Below are positions 1-6,355 of a stretch of DNA of 10,371 bases, piece by piece. Made by a program: the position numbers and the translations under genes. Origin of the DNA: Patescibacteria group bacterium. Its GTDB lineage: Bacteria; Patescibacteriota; Minisyncoccia; Phycocordibacterales; SBAW01. Location of the stretch: assembly GCA_028866155.1 (NCBI GenBank), contig JAGWIT010000033.1:1-10371 (forward strand). The letters run 5' to 3'. The notes under the pieces are model-generated. The model had not been told where the DNA came from, did no database searches, and saw nothing but the letters and a program-made list of their open reading frames with translations. The first letter of the stretch is position 1. Each line of letters begins with the position of its first letter.

Positions 1-100
1 CGAGCCACAACTAGATTATCCGCAGCACGAAAGGTTTTTTCGTGAGACCATATGTTTTTAAAGAGACTTGAAGTCTAAGCCCCCGCTGATGGCCACTCAC
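1..100. other. Left-edge stretch, no assignable gene
   Basis: No complete gene is visible. On the plus strand one frame stays open from base 2 to a TAA at 59-61 (residues EPQLDYPQHERFFRETICF). It could be the last codons of a gene that starts outside the window, which would fit the plus-strand terminator at 141-170, but 19 codons are too few to prove coding. There is a 7-bp stem-loop (CACGAAA at 26-32, TTTCGTG at 38-44) and a near-continuous palindrome at 64-76 (AGACTT, central g, AAGTCT). The stretch could also be the 3' part of an RNA gene, but I recognise no family. Confidence 0.3.
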
Positions 101-129
101 AAAAAAAGCGTACCATGTAGTGGTACGCT
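101..129 (-). terminator. Intrinsic terminator of the mannose operon
   Basis: On the minus strand a perfect 9-bp stem (AGCGTACCA at 107-115 paired with TGGTACGCT at 121-129, 5-nt loop) is followed directly by seven T residues (complement of A101-A107). This is a textbook Rho-independent terminator. It lies 40 nt past the stop codon of the HAD gene and would end the leftward four-gene transcript. Confidence 0.85.
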
Positions 130-140
130 CTCAGTATAGG

Positions 141-170
141 AACACCCTGCACAAAGCGGGGTGTTTTTTT
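141..170 (+). terminator. Intrinsic terminator for a rightward gene left of the window
   Basis: On the plus strand AACACCCTGC (141-150) pairs with GCGGGGTGTT (156-165) around the loop acaaa. That is a 10-bp stem with one G-T wobble, running straight into a T tract ending at 170. It faces away from the HAD gene, so it should end a rightward transcript entering from the left. Its T tract overlaps the last bases of the HAD stop codon (169-171). Confidence 0.8.
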
Positions 171-939
171 ATTGTGCTGGTTGCAGACGCTGGGAGAGCA
201 CTTGTTCGATGATGCGGGCGGTTTCTTCGGGGCCGAAGACCTCTCTCGTGCGCACGCCGGTCTCGACAACGACATAGTCGTTACCGCCTTCTTCGAGCGC
301 ATCGCCGACATAGAGCATCTCATCAACCGAGATGCCCGTGAGCTTCACCAATTGGCGGATGCCATAGGCTTTGGTGATGCCTTTGCGTGTGATGTCTATT
401 GACGTCATAGCGTTCAAACCGATAGAAAATTCGGGCAATCGCGCGACTAAAAGGTCATATACCGGTTTTCGTTTTTCGCGGGTCGGATCCCATTTTTGTT
501 TTTCTTCGATGGGCGCCTTCTGACCCAGTGCAGAGAAGGTGATTTGTGCGCCGCGGTCCTCTATCCGCTCGCCCCACACTTGTGGAGGCGGCGCATCAAG
601 ACCGGTCTCTTTAAGCGACTCCTCGAGCACCTGCAAAACGCGCCCGCGCTCCTCAGGAGTGAATGATTGGTCATAGATGGTGCTCCATGAGCCGGCAAAT
701 TGGTAACAGGCTGCGGCGTTGGTGGGGAAGAGATAAAGATTTTCTAAATGCGCGTCCGACGGCAGCGCCGGAAGAAACTGGTTCTCGAATTGATGAAATG
801 CCGCTCCAGACATGACCGCAGCCGGCATTTTTTGCATCAGCCGCGCGAGCAGTTCGCCCATTTCGGCCGAGACTCGCTGTTTTGACTCGGCGAGCGTGCC
901 GTCGAGGTCGAACGCCATCAGTTTTGGCTTAAAATCCAT
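169..939 (-). CDS. HAD-IIB hydrolase, phosphomannomutase (PMM2)-like
   Basis: This 256-residue protein is collinear with eukaryotic-type phosphomannomutases, which interconvert Man-1-P and Man-6-P in the cytosol. The HAD nucleophile motif DLDGT is at 11-15 (D11 nucleophile, D13 acid/base). The cap-domain signature GERIEDRGAQITFSALGQ (123-140) matches the human PMM2 segment ending in SPIGR. FSIG is at 171-174 and the metal-binding motif GDALEEGGND at 212-221. Length is close to the usual 245-260. R129 matches PMM2 Arg123, but the positions of the phosphate-binding Arg134 and Arg141 appear to be Q140 and K147, so mutase activity is likely but not certain; a sugar-phosphate phosphatase is the alternative. 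The start codon lies 1 nt after the TGA of the upstream GH130 gene with no Shine-Dalgarno, suggesting translational coupling. It is the last gene of the operon. Confidence 0.85.
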   Translation of the reverse strand: MDFKPKLMAFDLDGTLAESKQRVSAEMGELLARLMQKMPAAVMSGAAFHQFENQFLPALPSDAHLENLYLFPTNAAACYQFAGSWSTIYDQSFTPEERGRVLQVLEESLKETGLDAPPPQVWGERIEDRGAQITFSALGQKAPIEEKQKWDPTREKRKPVYDLLVARLPEFSIGLNAMTSIDITRKGITKAYGIRQLVKLTGISVDEMLYVGDALEEGGNDYVVVETGVRTREVFGPEETARIIEQVLSQRLQPAQ

Positions 940-940
940 G

Positions 941-2863
941 TCAGCTTAGATTGTCAGGCAAGAGAATTTTGAGCAATTTCTTCATCGAGCATTTTGCCAC
1001 GCCAACGACCGTGTCCGCGCCGCCATAGTATATAAGCAGAGTGTCGCCGCGCAGGATCGCGCCGCAGGAGAACACTGCGTTCTTTACCTGGCCGACACGC
1101 TCGTACTCCATGAGCGGCTCAAAAATGGTGTCGACTGTGCGCGAGAGTATGACGGAGGGGTTCTTGAGGTCGAGCAAACAAGCGCCGAGCCGGTAGGTGC
1201 CAGTCTTCGAGACGCCGTGGTAGATGAGGAGCCAGCCTTTTTTTGTTTTTATCGGCGGCCCGGCAATGCCTATTTTTTGGGAGTCCCACATGCCGCGGCG
1301 CGGGCCCATGATTTCGATGCAGCGGGTGATGCGGCTCTTCTTAAAATCGAGCGAGTCCAAAAAATCGGCGCATATCATCGGCTCGATGCGGTGCATCACC
1401 ATATATTGGCCGTTTATCTTCTCGGGCAGGATGCACGTGTCCTTGTCCTGCACCGGGTCGGGCGTGATGAGCTGTGGCTTTTGCCATTTGTCCCAGCGCT
1501 CCGCTAAGAAGTCTTTGACCGATATCGAGGAGAGCGCCGCGCGCCACGGGTCAACGCCGTTAAAGGCGGTGTAGGCAAGGTAGAGCGTTGAGCCTATTTT
1601 AGTGAGGCGCGGATCCTCGCAGCCTGCAGCCGCGCCGCCCTTCTTTTTTTCGAACTCTTCGCGCGGCACATACACCGGCGAGCTTGAGCGCTCGGTGATT
1701 TTGAGGCCGTCTTTTGACTTGGCATAGCCGAACATCGACACATTGTCCTCTCCAAGCGCGCGATACAGCAGATGAACCGAGCCGCCGATATCTATGGCCG
1801 CAGGGTTGAAGACCGCTTTTTTCTCCCACAAATGCTCGGGGATTGGCTTGAGGATGGGGTTTTGCTTGGCGCGTACCACCAGCTCGATGCGGCGCGCAGG
1901 CACCAGCGCGTTGAGCAAGTCGTCGAGGTTAAGCGACGCCCGCGCACAGACCGTGTCGGCGCCGCCGTAGTACAAGTCGACGTGCCCGTCTTTGTGTAAA
2001 AGCGCGCCGGAGGGGAAGACCACGTTCGGCACGATGCCGTATTTTTCGTACACTTCCTCCGGCACCATGATGGGGCCGTGGCTTGCGGCGACTATTCTTT
2101 CGGGGTTTTTGAGGCCAAGCAGCATCGCTTCGATGCCGACGATGCGCTTGTCCTCGCCCTCGAAGTAGTTCTGCATGTAGGAATAAAAGAGCAGCCAACC
2201 ATCTTTGGTCTTAATCGGCTGCGCGCCCACTTCGACGTGGTCGCCCCCAAAGCGCAGGGGGTTTATGGTGTGTTTGTCGAACTCGGCGTGCCAGTTCTCC
2301 CAAAACGAGAGGTCCCACAGCTCCTCGATGCGGTCGCACTGCGCGATGGCGATGTGCGAAGGCGGCTCGTCGGTGTGCGCGGTAAAGATGACGGTGATTT
2401 TGCCGTTGATGCGCTCGGGAAAAAGCGTCATCGCTTTGGCATTAAACGGCGTGATAAGATGCCTCTCTTCTATCGTTTCTAAATCTTTTGAAACGGCGCA
2501 GGCGACTTTGATGTTGCCGGGGCCAAAGGGTATACCGCCGAGCGCCGTATAAAAAATATAATACTTGCCCTCAAAGAAGGTGACGCGCGGATCCTCGCAG
2601 CCGTACCGCTCCCACTCAGCCTCCGGGATGATGAACTGGCGGCGATTTTGAAAGTGCTTGCCGTCTATCGTGAGCGCCTTGCCAATGGTTGAGACGCCTG
2701 CCGGCGTCATCAAGGCATCGGGACGCCCTTGCGCGCGGTACAGCAGATGCGTGATGTTGCCGACCTTCACCGGCGAGGGGTTGAAGGTGCCGCGCGCCTC
2801 CCACTGCTTGTCGATGGTGGGCGAGACGAGCGGATTGTGCGAACTGCGCCTGATGACGTACAT
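941..2863 (-). CDS. Tandem GH130 protein (two fused glycoside phosphorylase domains)
   Basis: This 640-residue protein holds two full GH130 five-bladed propeller domains, about 1-322 and 330-640, roughly twice the usual family length. GH130 enzymes cleave beta-mannosides, mostly by phosphorolysis to Man-1-P. Each half repeats the family landmarks: FNP (27-29, 352-354), LYRA (41-44, 366-369), the catalytic-Asp motif EDPR (D91, D417), the FPE/LPE-INGK region (148-155, 479-486), PIKT..GWLL (216-225, 537-546) and YYGGADT (298-304, 612-618). The C-terminal half is canonical, with HR at 491-492 and YHG at 548-550. The N-terminal half instead has FT at about 160-161 and YSY at 227-229, so it may have changed chemistry or serve a binding role. 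No signal peptide or membrane segment is seen, so it is probably cytosolic. The start follows the membrane GH130 stop by 8 nt, with no Shine-Dalgarno. Confidence 0.9.
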   Translation of the reverse strand: MYVIRRSSHNPLVSPTIDKQWEARGTFNPSPVKVGNITHLLYRAQGRPDALMTPAGVSTIGKALTIDGKHFQNRRQFIIPEAEWERYGCEDPRVTFFEGKYYIFYTALGGIPFGPGNIKVACAVSKDLETIEERHLITPFNAKAMTLFPERINGKITVIFTAHTDEPPSHIAIAQCDRIEELWDLSFWENWHAEFDKHTINPLRFGGDHVEVGAQPIKTKDGWLLFYSYMQNYFEGEDKRIVGIEAMLLGLKNPERIVAASHGPIMVPEEVYEKYGIVPNVVFPSGALLHKDGHVDLYYGGADTVCARASLNLDDLLNALVPARRIELVVRAKQNPILKPIPEHLWEKKAVFNPAAIDIGGSVHLLYRALGEDNVSMFGYAKSKDGLKITERSSSPVYVPREEFEKKKGGAAAGCEDPRLTKIGSTLYLAYTAFNGVDPWRAALSSISVKDFLAERWDKWQKPQLITPDPVQDKDTCILPEKINGQYMVMHRIEPMICADFLDSLDFKKSRITRCIEIMGPRRGMWDSQKIGIAGPPIKTKKGWLLIYHGVSKTGTYRLGACLLDLKNPSVILSRTVDTIFEPLMEYERVGQVKNAVFSCGAILRGDTLLIYYGGADTVVGVAKCSMKKLLKILLPDNLS

Positions 2864-2870
2864 ATAATGG

Positions 2871-2876
2871 ATTATA
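2871..2876 (-). promoter_or_regulatory. Candidate internal -10 box before the tandem GH130 gene
   Basis: A perfect TATAAT on the minus strand overlaps the TAA stop of the membrane GH130 gene and lies 7 nt upstream of the tandem GH130 ATG. Initiation 6-7 nt downstream would give a leaderless message. No -35 box is recognisable. It may be chance, because the stop codon itself supplies part of the motif. Confidence 0.35.
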
Positions 2877-3984
2877 CCTTAGCGGGCGTGAGCGCCGCAT
2901 GGTGGTGCGCTGTTAATTTCTGCAAAAAGTCCTCAAGGTTCGCGCTCGCCGCGGCGATGCGCTTGTCGCCGCCGCCGTAATATACGAAGAGCGTATCATT
3001 GATGACTGCCGCACCCGAGGCATAGGTCACGCCCGGCTTGCCGTCATTTTCGTACCATTCTTCGGCTTGGAGCACCGGCTGCGATGAGCGGTATAAAATT
3101 TTTGTGGGGTCAGCGAGGTCTAAAAGCATCGCGCCGACCTTGTAACCGACGTCGGGATGCGCGGGGTCGTACCCATGGTAGAACAGGAGCCAGCCGTACT
3201 TTGTTTTTATCGGCGGTGCGCCGGCGCCGCGTACCACGGTGTCCCAGTGCCCCGGCCGGCCGCCGTGGCGGGTAGAGTTGGTGATAAATTTGGTGCCGTC
3301 AAACTCGCTCAGGTCGTCGACGTACTCGATGAGTATTTTCGGCGTGATGCTGTGGAGTATCGCAAACTTGCCGTTTATTTTTTCGGGGAAGAGGAGCCAG
3401 TTCTTGTTAATCTCGCCCGGAGGTGAGAGAAAGAGCGCTTGCGACCAGTGCCAATCTTTGTGCGCAAAGCTTTCAAGCCCGAGCGACGTGAGTGCCATGC
3501 GGACGAACCCCCAGCCGTCGAATGCGACGAACGTCATATAGAGCTTGTCATCCATCTCAACGATGCGCGGATCCTCCGAGCCGCCCCATCCGCCGCCCGA
3601 GGCATAGGTGTGGGTGTCGTAGGAGAGCGGGCCGAATTTGCGAGCTTTTGGGTCGGGTATCCCAAACCCGCGCGTGGGCGTATAGACCGGATAGGGGAGC
3701 CGCTCGTCAAAGTGGACGCCGTCCTTGCTCGAGGCATATCCTATGCGCGAGATGCCGTCGGTCCCCATGGCGCGATAAAAAAGATGCACGCGGCCTCTGG
3801 AGTAGAATGCGGCGGGGTTGAAGACCGCCTCGGACTCCCACCAATGAGACGCCACGGGCTCGAGAACGGGGTTTTCGACCGCGCGGTTGAGCTTAAGATG
3901 GGCGGGAAGGCGCAGTGAAAGCCAATAGAAAAAGGCCGAGAGGAGTATGAGGACAAAGAAAACGATGACAAAGAGCAGGGTCAT
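2872..3984 (-). CDS. Membrane-anchored GH130 family protein
   Basis: This 370-residue protein has one hydrophobic segment at about 2-22 followed by a complete GH130 domain (about 34-357). Landmarks are VFNPAA (54-59), FYRAMG (69-74), EDPR with the presumed catalytic D138, FPEKINGK (199-206), HS at 211-212, PPIKT (257-261), YHG (269-271) and YYGGGD (335-340). An insertion rich in Gly and aromatics (about 105-135) precedes EDPR. The leader lacks positive charges before the hydrophobic stretch and has R25, K31 and R34 after it, so the positive-inside rule puts the enzyme on the cytoplasmic face as a tethered protein, not a secreted one. It is the second gene of the mannose operon, 16 nt after the cupin stop, with no clear Shine-Dalgarno. 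Phosphorolysis of a lipid- or envelope-linked mannoside is plausible; the substrate is unknown. Confidence 0.87.
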   Translation of the reverse strand: MTLLFVIVFFVLILLSAFFYWLSLRLPAHLKLNRAVENPVLEPVASHWWESEAVFNPAAFYSRGRVHLFYRAMGTDGISRIGYASSKDGVHFDERLPYPVYTPTRGFGIPDPKARKFGPLSYDTHTYASGGGWGGSEDPRIVEMDDKLYMTFVAFDGWGFVRMALTSLGLESFAHKDWHWSQALFLSPPGEINKNWLLFPEKINGKFAILHSITPKILIEYVDDLSEFDGTKFITNSTRHGGRPGHWDTVVRGAGAPPIKTKYGWLLFYHGYDPAHPDVGYKVGAMLLDLADPTKILYRSSQPVLQAEEWYENDGKPGVTYASGAAVINDTLFVYYGGGDKRIAAASANLEDFLQKLTAHHHAALTPAKV

Positions 3985-4000
3985 GTCTTAAGACGCCAAG

Positions 4001-4354
4001 TTACAATCGGCCATATTTGTCCTCTAGTCGGGTAATGTCGCTCTCGTCGAAGTCGCCGAAAGCTATTTCAAGGAACTGCAGTCCCTCGGGGCCGCCTTCG
4101 ACGCGGTGTTCAGAGTGGCGCGGGCTGAAGTAGGAGTCGCCCCTGCTTGCTTGGTGCTCAGTATCGCCGATGCGGATTATGCCCGAGCCTTGGATGACTC
4201 GCCAAAACTCGTCGCGGTGTTCGTGGGTTTGCAGGCTAATGGCCTCGCCGGCGCTGACGGTCACAATTTTGACCGTGGACTTTTCGTTAAGCGTAAAGCG
4301 TTCGAAGTTTCCCCACGGGCGAACTTCCTTCTCATAATTAGAGAGGCCCTCCAT
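4001..4354 (-). CDS. Cupin, type II mannose-6-phosphate isomerase-like
   Basis: This 117-residue single-domain cupin resembles the C-terminal isomerase domain of bifunctional ManC/AlgA, which interconverts Man-6-P and Fru-6-P. The family signatures are present: RPWG (12-15), the metal-binding strand QTHEHRDEFW (42-51, with H44, H46 and E49), HR at 83-84 and the terminal EDKYGR (111-116). The guanylyltransferase half of ManC is absent, so the protein would only isomerise, as stand-alone cupin isomerases do. I chose the ATG at 4354 because the similarity starts there. The frame stays open upstream to an ATG at 4447, but that stretch crosses a strong hairpin and a -10 box and encodes a non-family sequence. 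TATACT lies 6 nt upstream of the ATG, implying a leaderless message. First gene of the mannose operon. Confidence 0.85.
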   Translation of the reverse strand: MEGLSNYEKEVRPWGNFERFTLNEKSTVKIVTVSAGEAISLQTHEHRDEFWRVIQGSGIIRIGDTEHQASRGDSYFSPRHSEHRVEGGPEGLQFLEIAFGDFDESDITRLEDKYGRL

Positions 4355-4360
4355 GCCTTT

Positions 4361-4366
4361 AGTATA
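4361..4366 (-). promoter_or_regulatory. Candidate -10 box of the mannose operon (GTATACT)
   Basis: TATACT preceded by G lies 6 nt upstream of the cupin ATG on the minus strand. The region just upstream is A/T-rich with T tracts. The nearest -35-like hexamer, TTGAAT (4387-4392), is 20 nt away, longer than usual. The spacing predicts transcription starting at or next to the A of ATG. Confidence 0.6.
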
Positions 4367-4415
4367 CGGTATAAAAAGAAAAAGAAATTCAAAAAATATG
4401 TGCGTCTGTGGATGC

Positions 4416-4461
4416 GCCGGGGGCCCCTTATCCCGTTCATAGGACATAAGGGGCCCCCGGC
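4416..4461. repeat. Perfect 16-bp GC-rich inverted repeat
   Basis: GCCGGGGGCCCCTTAT at 4416-4431 is exactly complementary to ATAAGGGGCCCCCGGC at 4446-4461, with a 14-nt loop. Neither strand has a T tract directly after the stem; on the minus strand a T run (tatttttt) comes about 14 nt later. It sits between the end of the two-component genes and the promoter of the mannose operon. It may act as an atypical transcription barrier or 3'-end stabiliser for the histidine kinase message, or be a protein-binding site. Confidence 0.85.
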
Positions 4462-4627
4462 TAGTTCAGCTTTACCATATGTATGCGTTTCGATTAACCT
4501 GATCGACTTTTAAAACTATGATGACCCTGCGGAGGTGACAGCGGCCCCTATGAGGCTCCAATCGCCGTCGTAGCATGAGGATAGCAAAGCGCGCTTGAAC
4601 CCAAGATGAAGAAATTTTCAGAAATGA
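4462..4627. other. Intergenic stretch, no gene recognised
   Basis: This is the rest of the 273-bp gap between the cupin start and the histidine kinase stop. I see no tRNA, riboswitch or conventional terminator. Plus-strand mini-ORFs are present, such as a 6-codon ATGATG frame ending in TGA near 4518-4538, but nothing supports translation. If the kinase transcript ends here, the inverted repeat at 4416-4461 is the only strong candidate signal. Confidence 0.5.
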
Positions 4628-5689
4628 TTAACTCTTCATCATGGCGCGAGCACCGCTTGAACGGCCAAGAGAAAAATCGAGCATGACTTCGTTCTGCGGC
4701 TGGATGCCGCTGTGCCGGAGGGCGGGTGCGCTGCTGTCGAGCCCTTTGGGCAGATATACCGACACTGTGGTGCCTTTTCGGCGGATGCTTTGTATCTGGA
4801 TCTTGCCGTGATGGACGCGCACTATCTCGTTGACAATGGTGAGACCGAGCCCAGAACCGCTTTTTTTGACCTTGCGCACGCGCGATATGTCGGCGCGGTA
4901 GAACGGCTCAAAAATATGGGAGAGATCTTCCTGCGAAATGCCGATGCCGCTGTCTTGTACCGACAAAAGCACCATATCGCCGCGGGGCTGTATGAGGATC
5001 GAAACCACTCCGTGCGCCCCTTTGGGCGTGTAGGCTATCGCGTTCTTGACCAAATTGGCGACTATTTGCTCGAGTGCCGTGGCATTGCCCCAAACCGTTT
5101 GGTAATTGTCCCATTTTACTTTTAGTTTGATGTTCCGCTCCTTCGCCAGCGCCGTGTGCCGCTTGACCACCAGGTTGACGAGGGGCGCCAAGGCGACATT
5201 GCCAAACCGCATGCGCTCGGGGCGGGTGAGCGTGTTGAGGGAGAGCAAGTTGTTTATTATCTCCGAGACGCGGTCGAGCTCCGAGGCGATATCGCCGAAG
5301 GTTCTGCGCACAGCGGCCGGGAGCCCGCCATCGATAAGCGCGACTTCGCTTGAGGTTTTTATTATCGAGAGCGGCGTGCGCAGCTCGTGCGCGACGTTGC
5401 TGATGAAGAGCTTTTGATAGCGCAGCGTGTCCCGCGCGGGCCCGAGGGTAAAACGCGCCAGCAGGATGCCGAAAATAACGGCAAAGAGCACTACGCCGCC
5501 AAATGCATACCACTGGTAGGCGGGGTTATACAGCGACAGCCAAAACGCCGCGATGCAAAAGAGTACGAGGAGCGACTGGAGGGTGACAACGTGGAGCGTC
5601 GTGCGGAAGAACAGGTCACTCGTGTACCGCTCCCGTAAGCCGATAGCCCACTCCGCGAACCGTTTCAAATAGGGGATCATCTCCTTCAT
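4628..5689 (-). CDS. Sensor histidine kinase with minimal sensor
   Basis: A 353-residue membrane histidine kinase. Two hydrophobic segments (about 33-54 and 60-79) are joined by only a few residues, so there is no extracellular sensor domain; such kinases usually sense the membrane or a membrane partner. The dimerisation/phosphoacceptor motif is VAHELRTPLS (99-108, H101). The ATPase domain has the N box (NLVKNA, 212-217), G1 (DSGIGIS, 246-252), F box (FEPFYR, 260-265) and G2 (GSGLGL, 278-283). A tail of about 38 residues follows the usual end of the kinase fold. The ATG at 5689 overlaps the regulator gene by 74 nt in another frame. A TTG at codon 8 with AAGGAG upstream would be an alternative start. 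It is cotranscribed with the regulator. Confidence 0.92.
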   Translation of the reverse strand: MKEMIPYLKRFAEWAIGLRERYTSDLFFRTTLHVVTLQSLLVLFCIAAFWLSLYNPAYQWYAFGGVVLFAVIFGILLARFTLGPARDTLRYQKLFISNVAHELRTPLSIIKTSSEVALIDGGLPAAVRRTFGDIASELDRVSEIINNLLSLNTLTRPERMRFGNVALAPLVNLVVKRHTALAKERNIKLKVKWDNYQTVWGNATALEQIVANLVKNAIAYTPKGAHGVVSILIQPRGDMVLLSVQDSGIGISQEDLSHIFEPFYRADISRVRKVKKSGSGLGLTIVNEIVRVHHGKIQIQSIRRKGTTVSVYLPKGLDSSAPALRHSGIQPQNEVMLDFSLGRSSGARAMMKS

Positions 5690-6302
5690 GGTTTAGTTTT
5701 TTGCGAAGATTCTTCATATGCACGTCGAGTACGTTGCTCCAGGAGAGCGAGTTAAAGTCCCATACATGGTCGAAGAGCTTCTCCCGCGAGAGCACTTCGT
5801 TGGGTTGGCGCATGAAGCACTCGAGCAATGAGAATTCTTTGAGCGTCAGCGGGATCTCTTCGTCCTGTTTTTTGACCGTGCGGGTTGCCGTATCCATCTC
5901 GAGGTCGCCGACTTTGAGCACCACGGGTTGTGCGACGCTGGGCCGGCGCAAGACCGAGTTGATGCGCGCCAATAATACTTCGAATGAAAAGGGTTTGACG
6001 ATATAGTCGTCGGCGCCCTTGTTGAGCAGGTCGACCTTGTGCTCGGTTTCATTGCGCGCGGTGAGGATAATAATAGGGGTGGTCACGTTGTCCTTGCGCA
6101 CCGACTCGGTGATGGTCGCGCCGTCGATGCCGGGGAGCATGAGATCGAGGATAATGAGGTCATACTCGTTGCGGTAGAGGAGTATGCGCGTGCGCGCCTT
6201 CTCCGGGTCGGGGAGCCAGTCGACGGCGTATCCTTTGAGCTCAAGACCCTTTTTGAGGGCTTTGGCGAGCTTCTCTTCATCTTCTACGATAAGTATGTGC
6301 AT
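5616..6302 (-). CDS. OmpR/PhoB-family response regulator
   Basis: A 228-residue two-domain regulator. The receiver domain has the acidic pocket E7/D8, phosphoacceptor D53 in LDLMLPG, T81 in LTA and K103 in VKPF. The C-terminal winged-helix DNA-binding domain (about 128-224) has LTLKEFSLLECF, the recognition-helix region WSNVLDVHMKNLRKKL and the terminal wing TVRGVGYRL. The full conserved C-terminus is present, so its overlap with the kinase gene is real on this side. It starts MHILIVEDEE, typical for the family. A TATACT -10 box is 47 nt upstream, and no strong Shine-Dalgarno is seen. Its targets are unknown; neighbouring envelope and mannose genes are candidates. Confidence 0.95.
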   Translation of the reverse strand: MHILIVEDEEKLAKALKKGLELKGYAVDWLPDPEKARTRILLYRNEYDLIILDLMLPGIDGATITESVRKDNVTTPIIILTARNETEHKVDLLNKGADDYIVKPFSFEVLLARINSVLRRPSVAQPVVLKVGDLEMDTATRTVKKQDEEIPLTLKEFSLLECFMRQPNEVLSREKLFDHVWDFNSLSWSNVLDVHMKNLRKKLNHEGDDPLFETVRGVGYRLTGAVHE

Positions 6303-6349
6303 ATGCTGATTTTTTAGGCCCTACTAATCGCACCCTTTCCATAATAGTA

Positions 6350-6355
6350 AGTATA
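6350..6355 (-). promoter_or_regulatory. Candidate -10 box of the two-component operon (GTATACT)
   Basis: TATACT preceded by G lies on the minus strand, 47 nt upstream of the regulator ATG. Unlike most boxes in this window it leaves room for a leader of about 40 nt. No consensus -35 hexamer is visible. An inverted repeat (6355-6385) begins at its upstream edge. Confidence 0.5.

Noticed and set aside
133..138. Minus-strand TATACT between the two terminators
   Set aside because: It lies downstream of the last operon gene and just before a terminator; it is probably chance.
1217..2482. Long plus-strand open frames opposite the GH130 genes
   Set aside because: Their translations are low-complexity, Arg/Ser/Ala-rich antisense shadows of GC-rich coding sequence, whereas the minus strand shows clear protein families.
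1607..3576. Repeated 12-mer GCGCGGATCCTC at 1607, 2585 and 3565
   Set aside because: It encodes the conserved EDPR catalytic motif in each of the three GH130 domains, so it is protein conservation, not a DNA repeat element.
4355..4447. N-terminal extension of the cupin from an upstream ATG
   Set aside because: The extension would be read through the 16-bp inverted repeat and the -10 box and shows no cupin-family sequence; ManC-type similarity starts at the ATG at 4354.
4462..4627. Possible tRNA, small RNA or leader peptide in the intergenic gap
   Set aside because: No T-loop or anticodon arm pattern was found, and the tiny ORFs have no supporting start signals.
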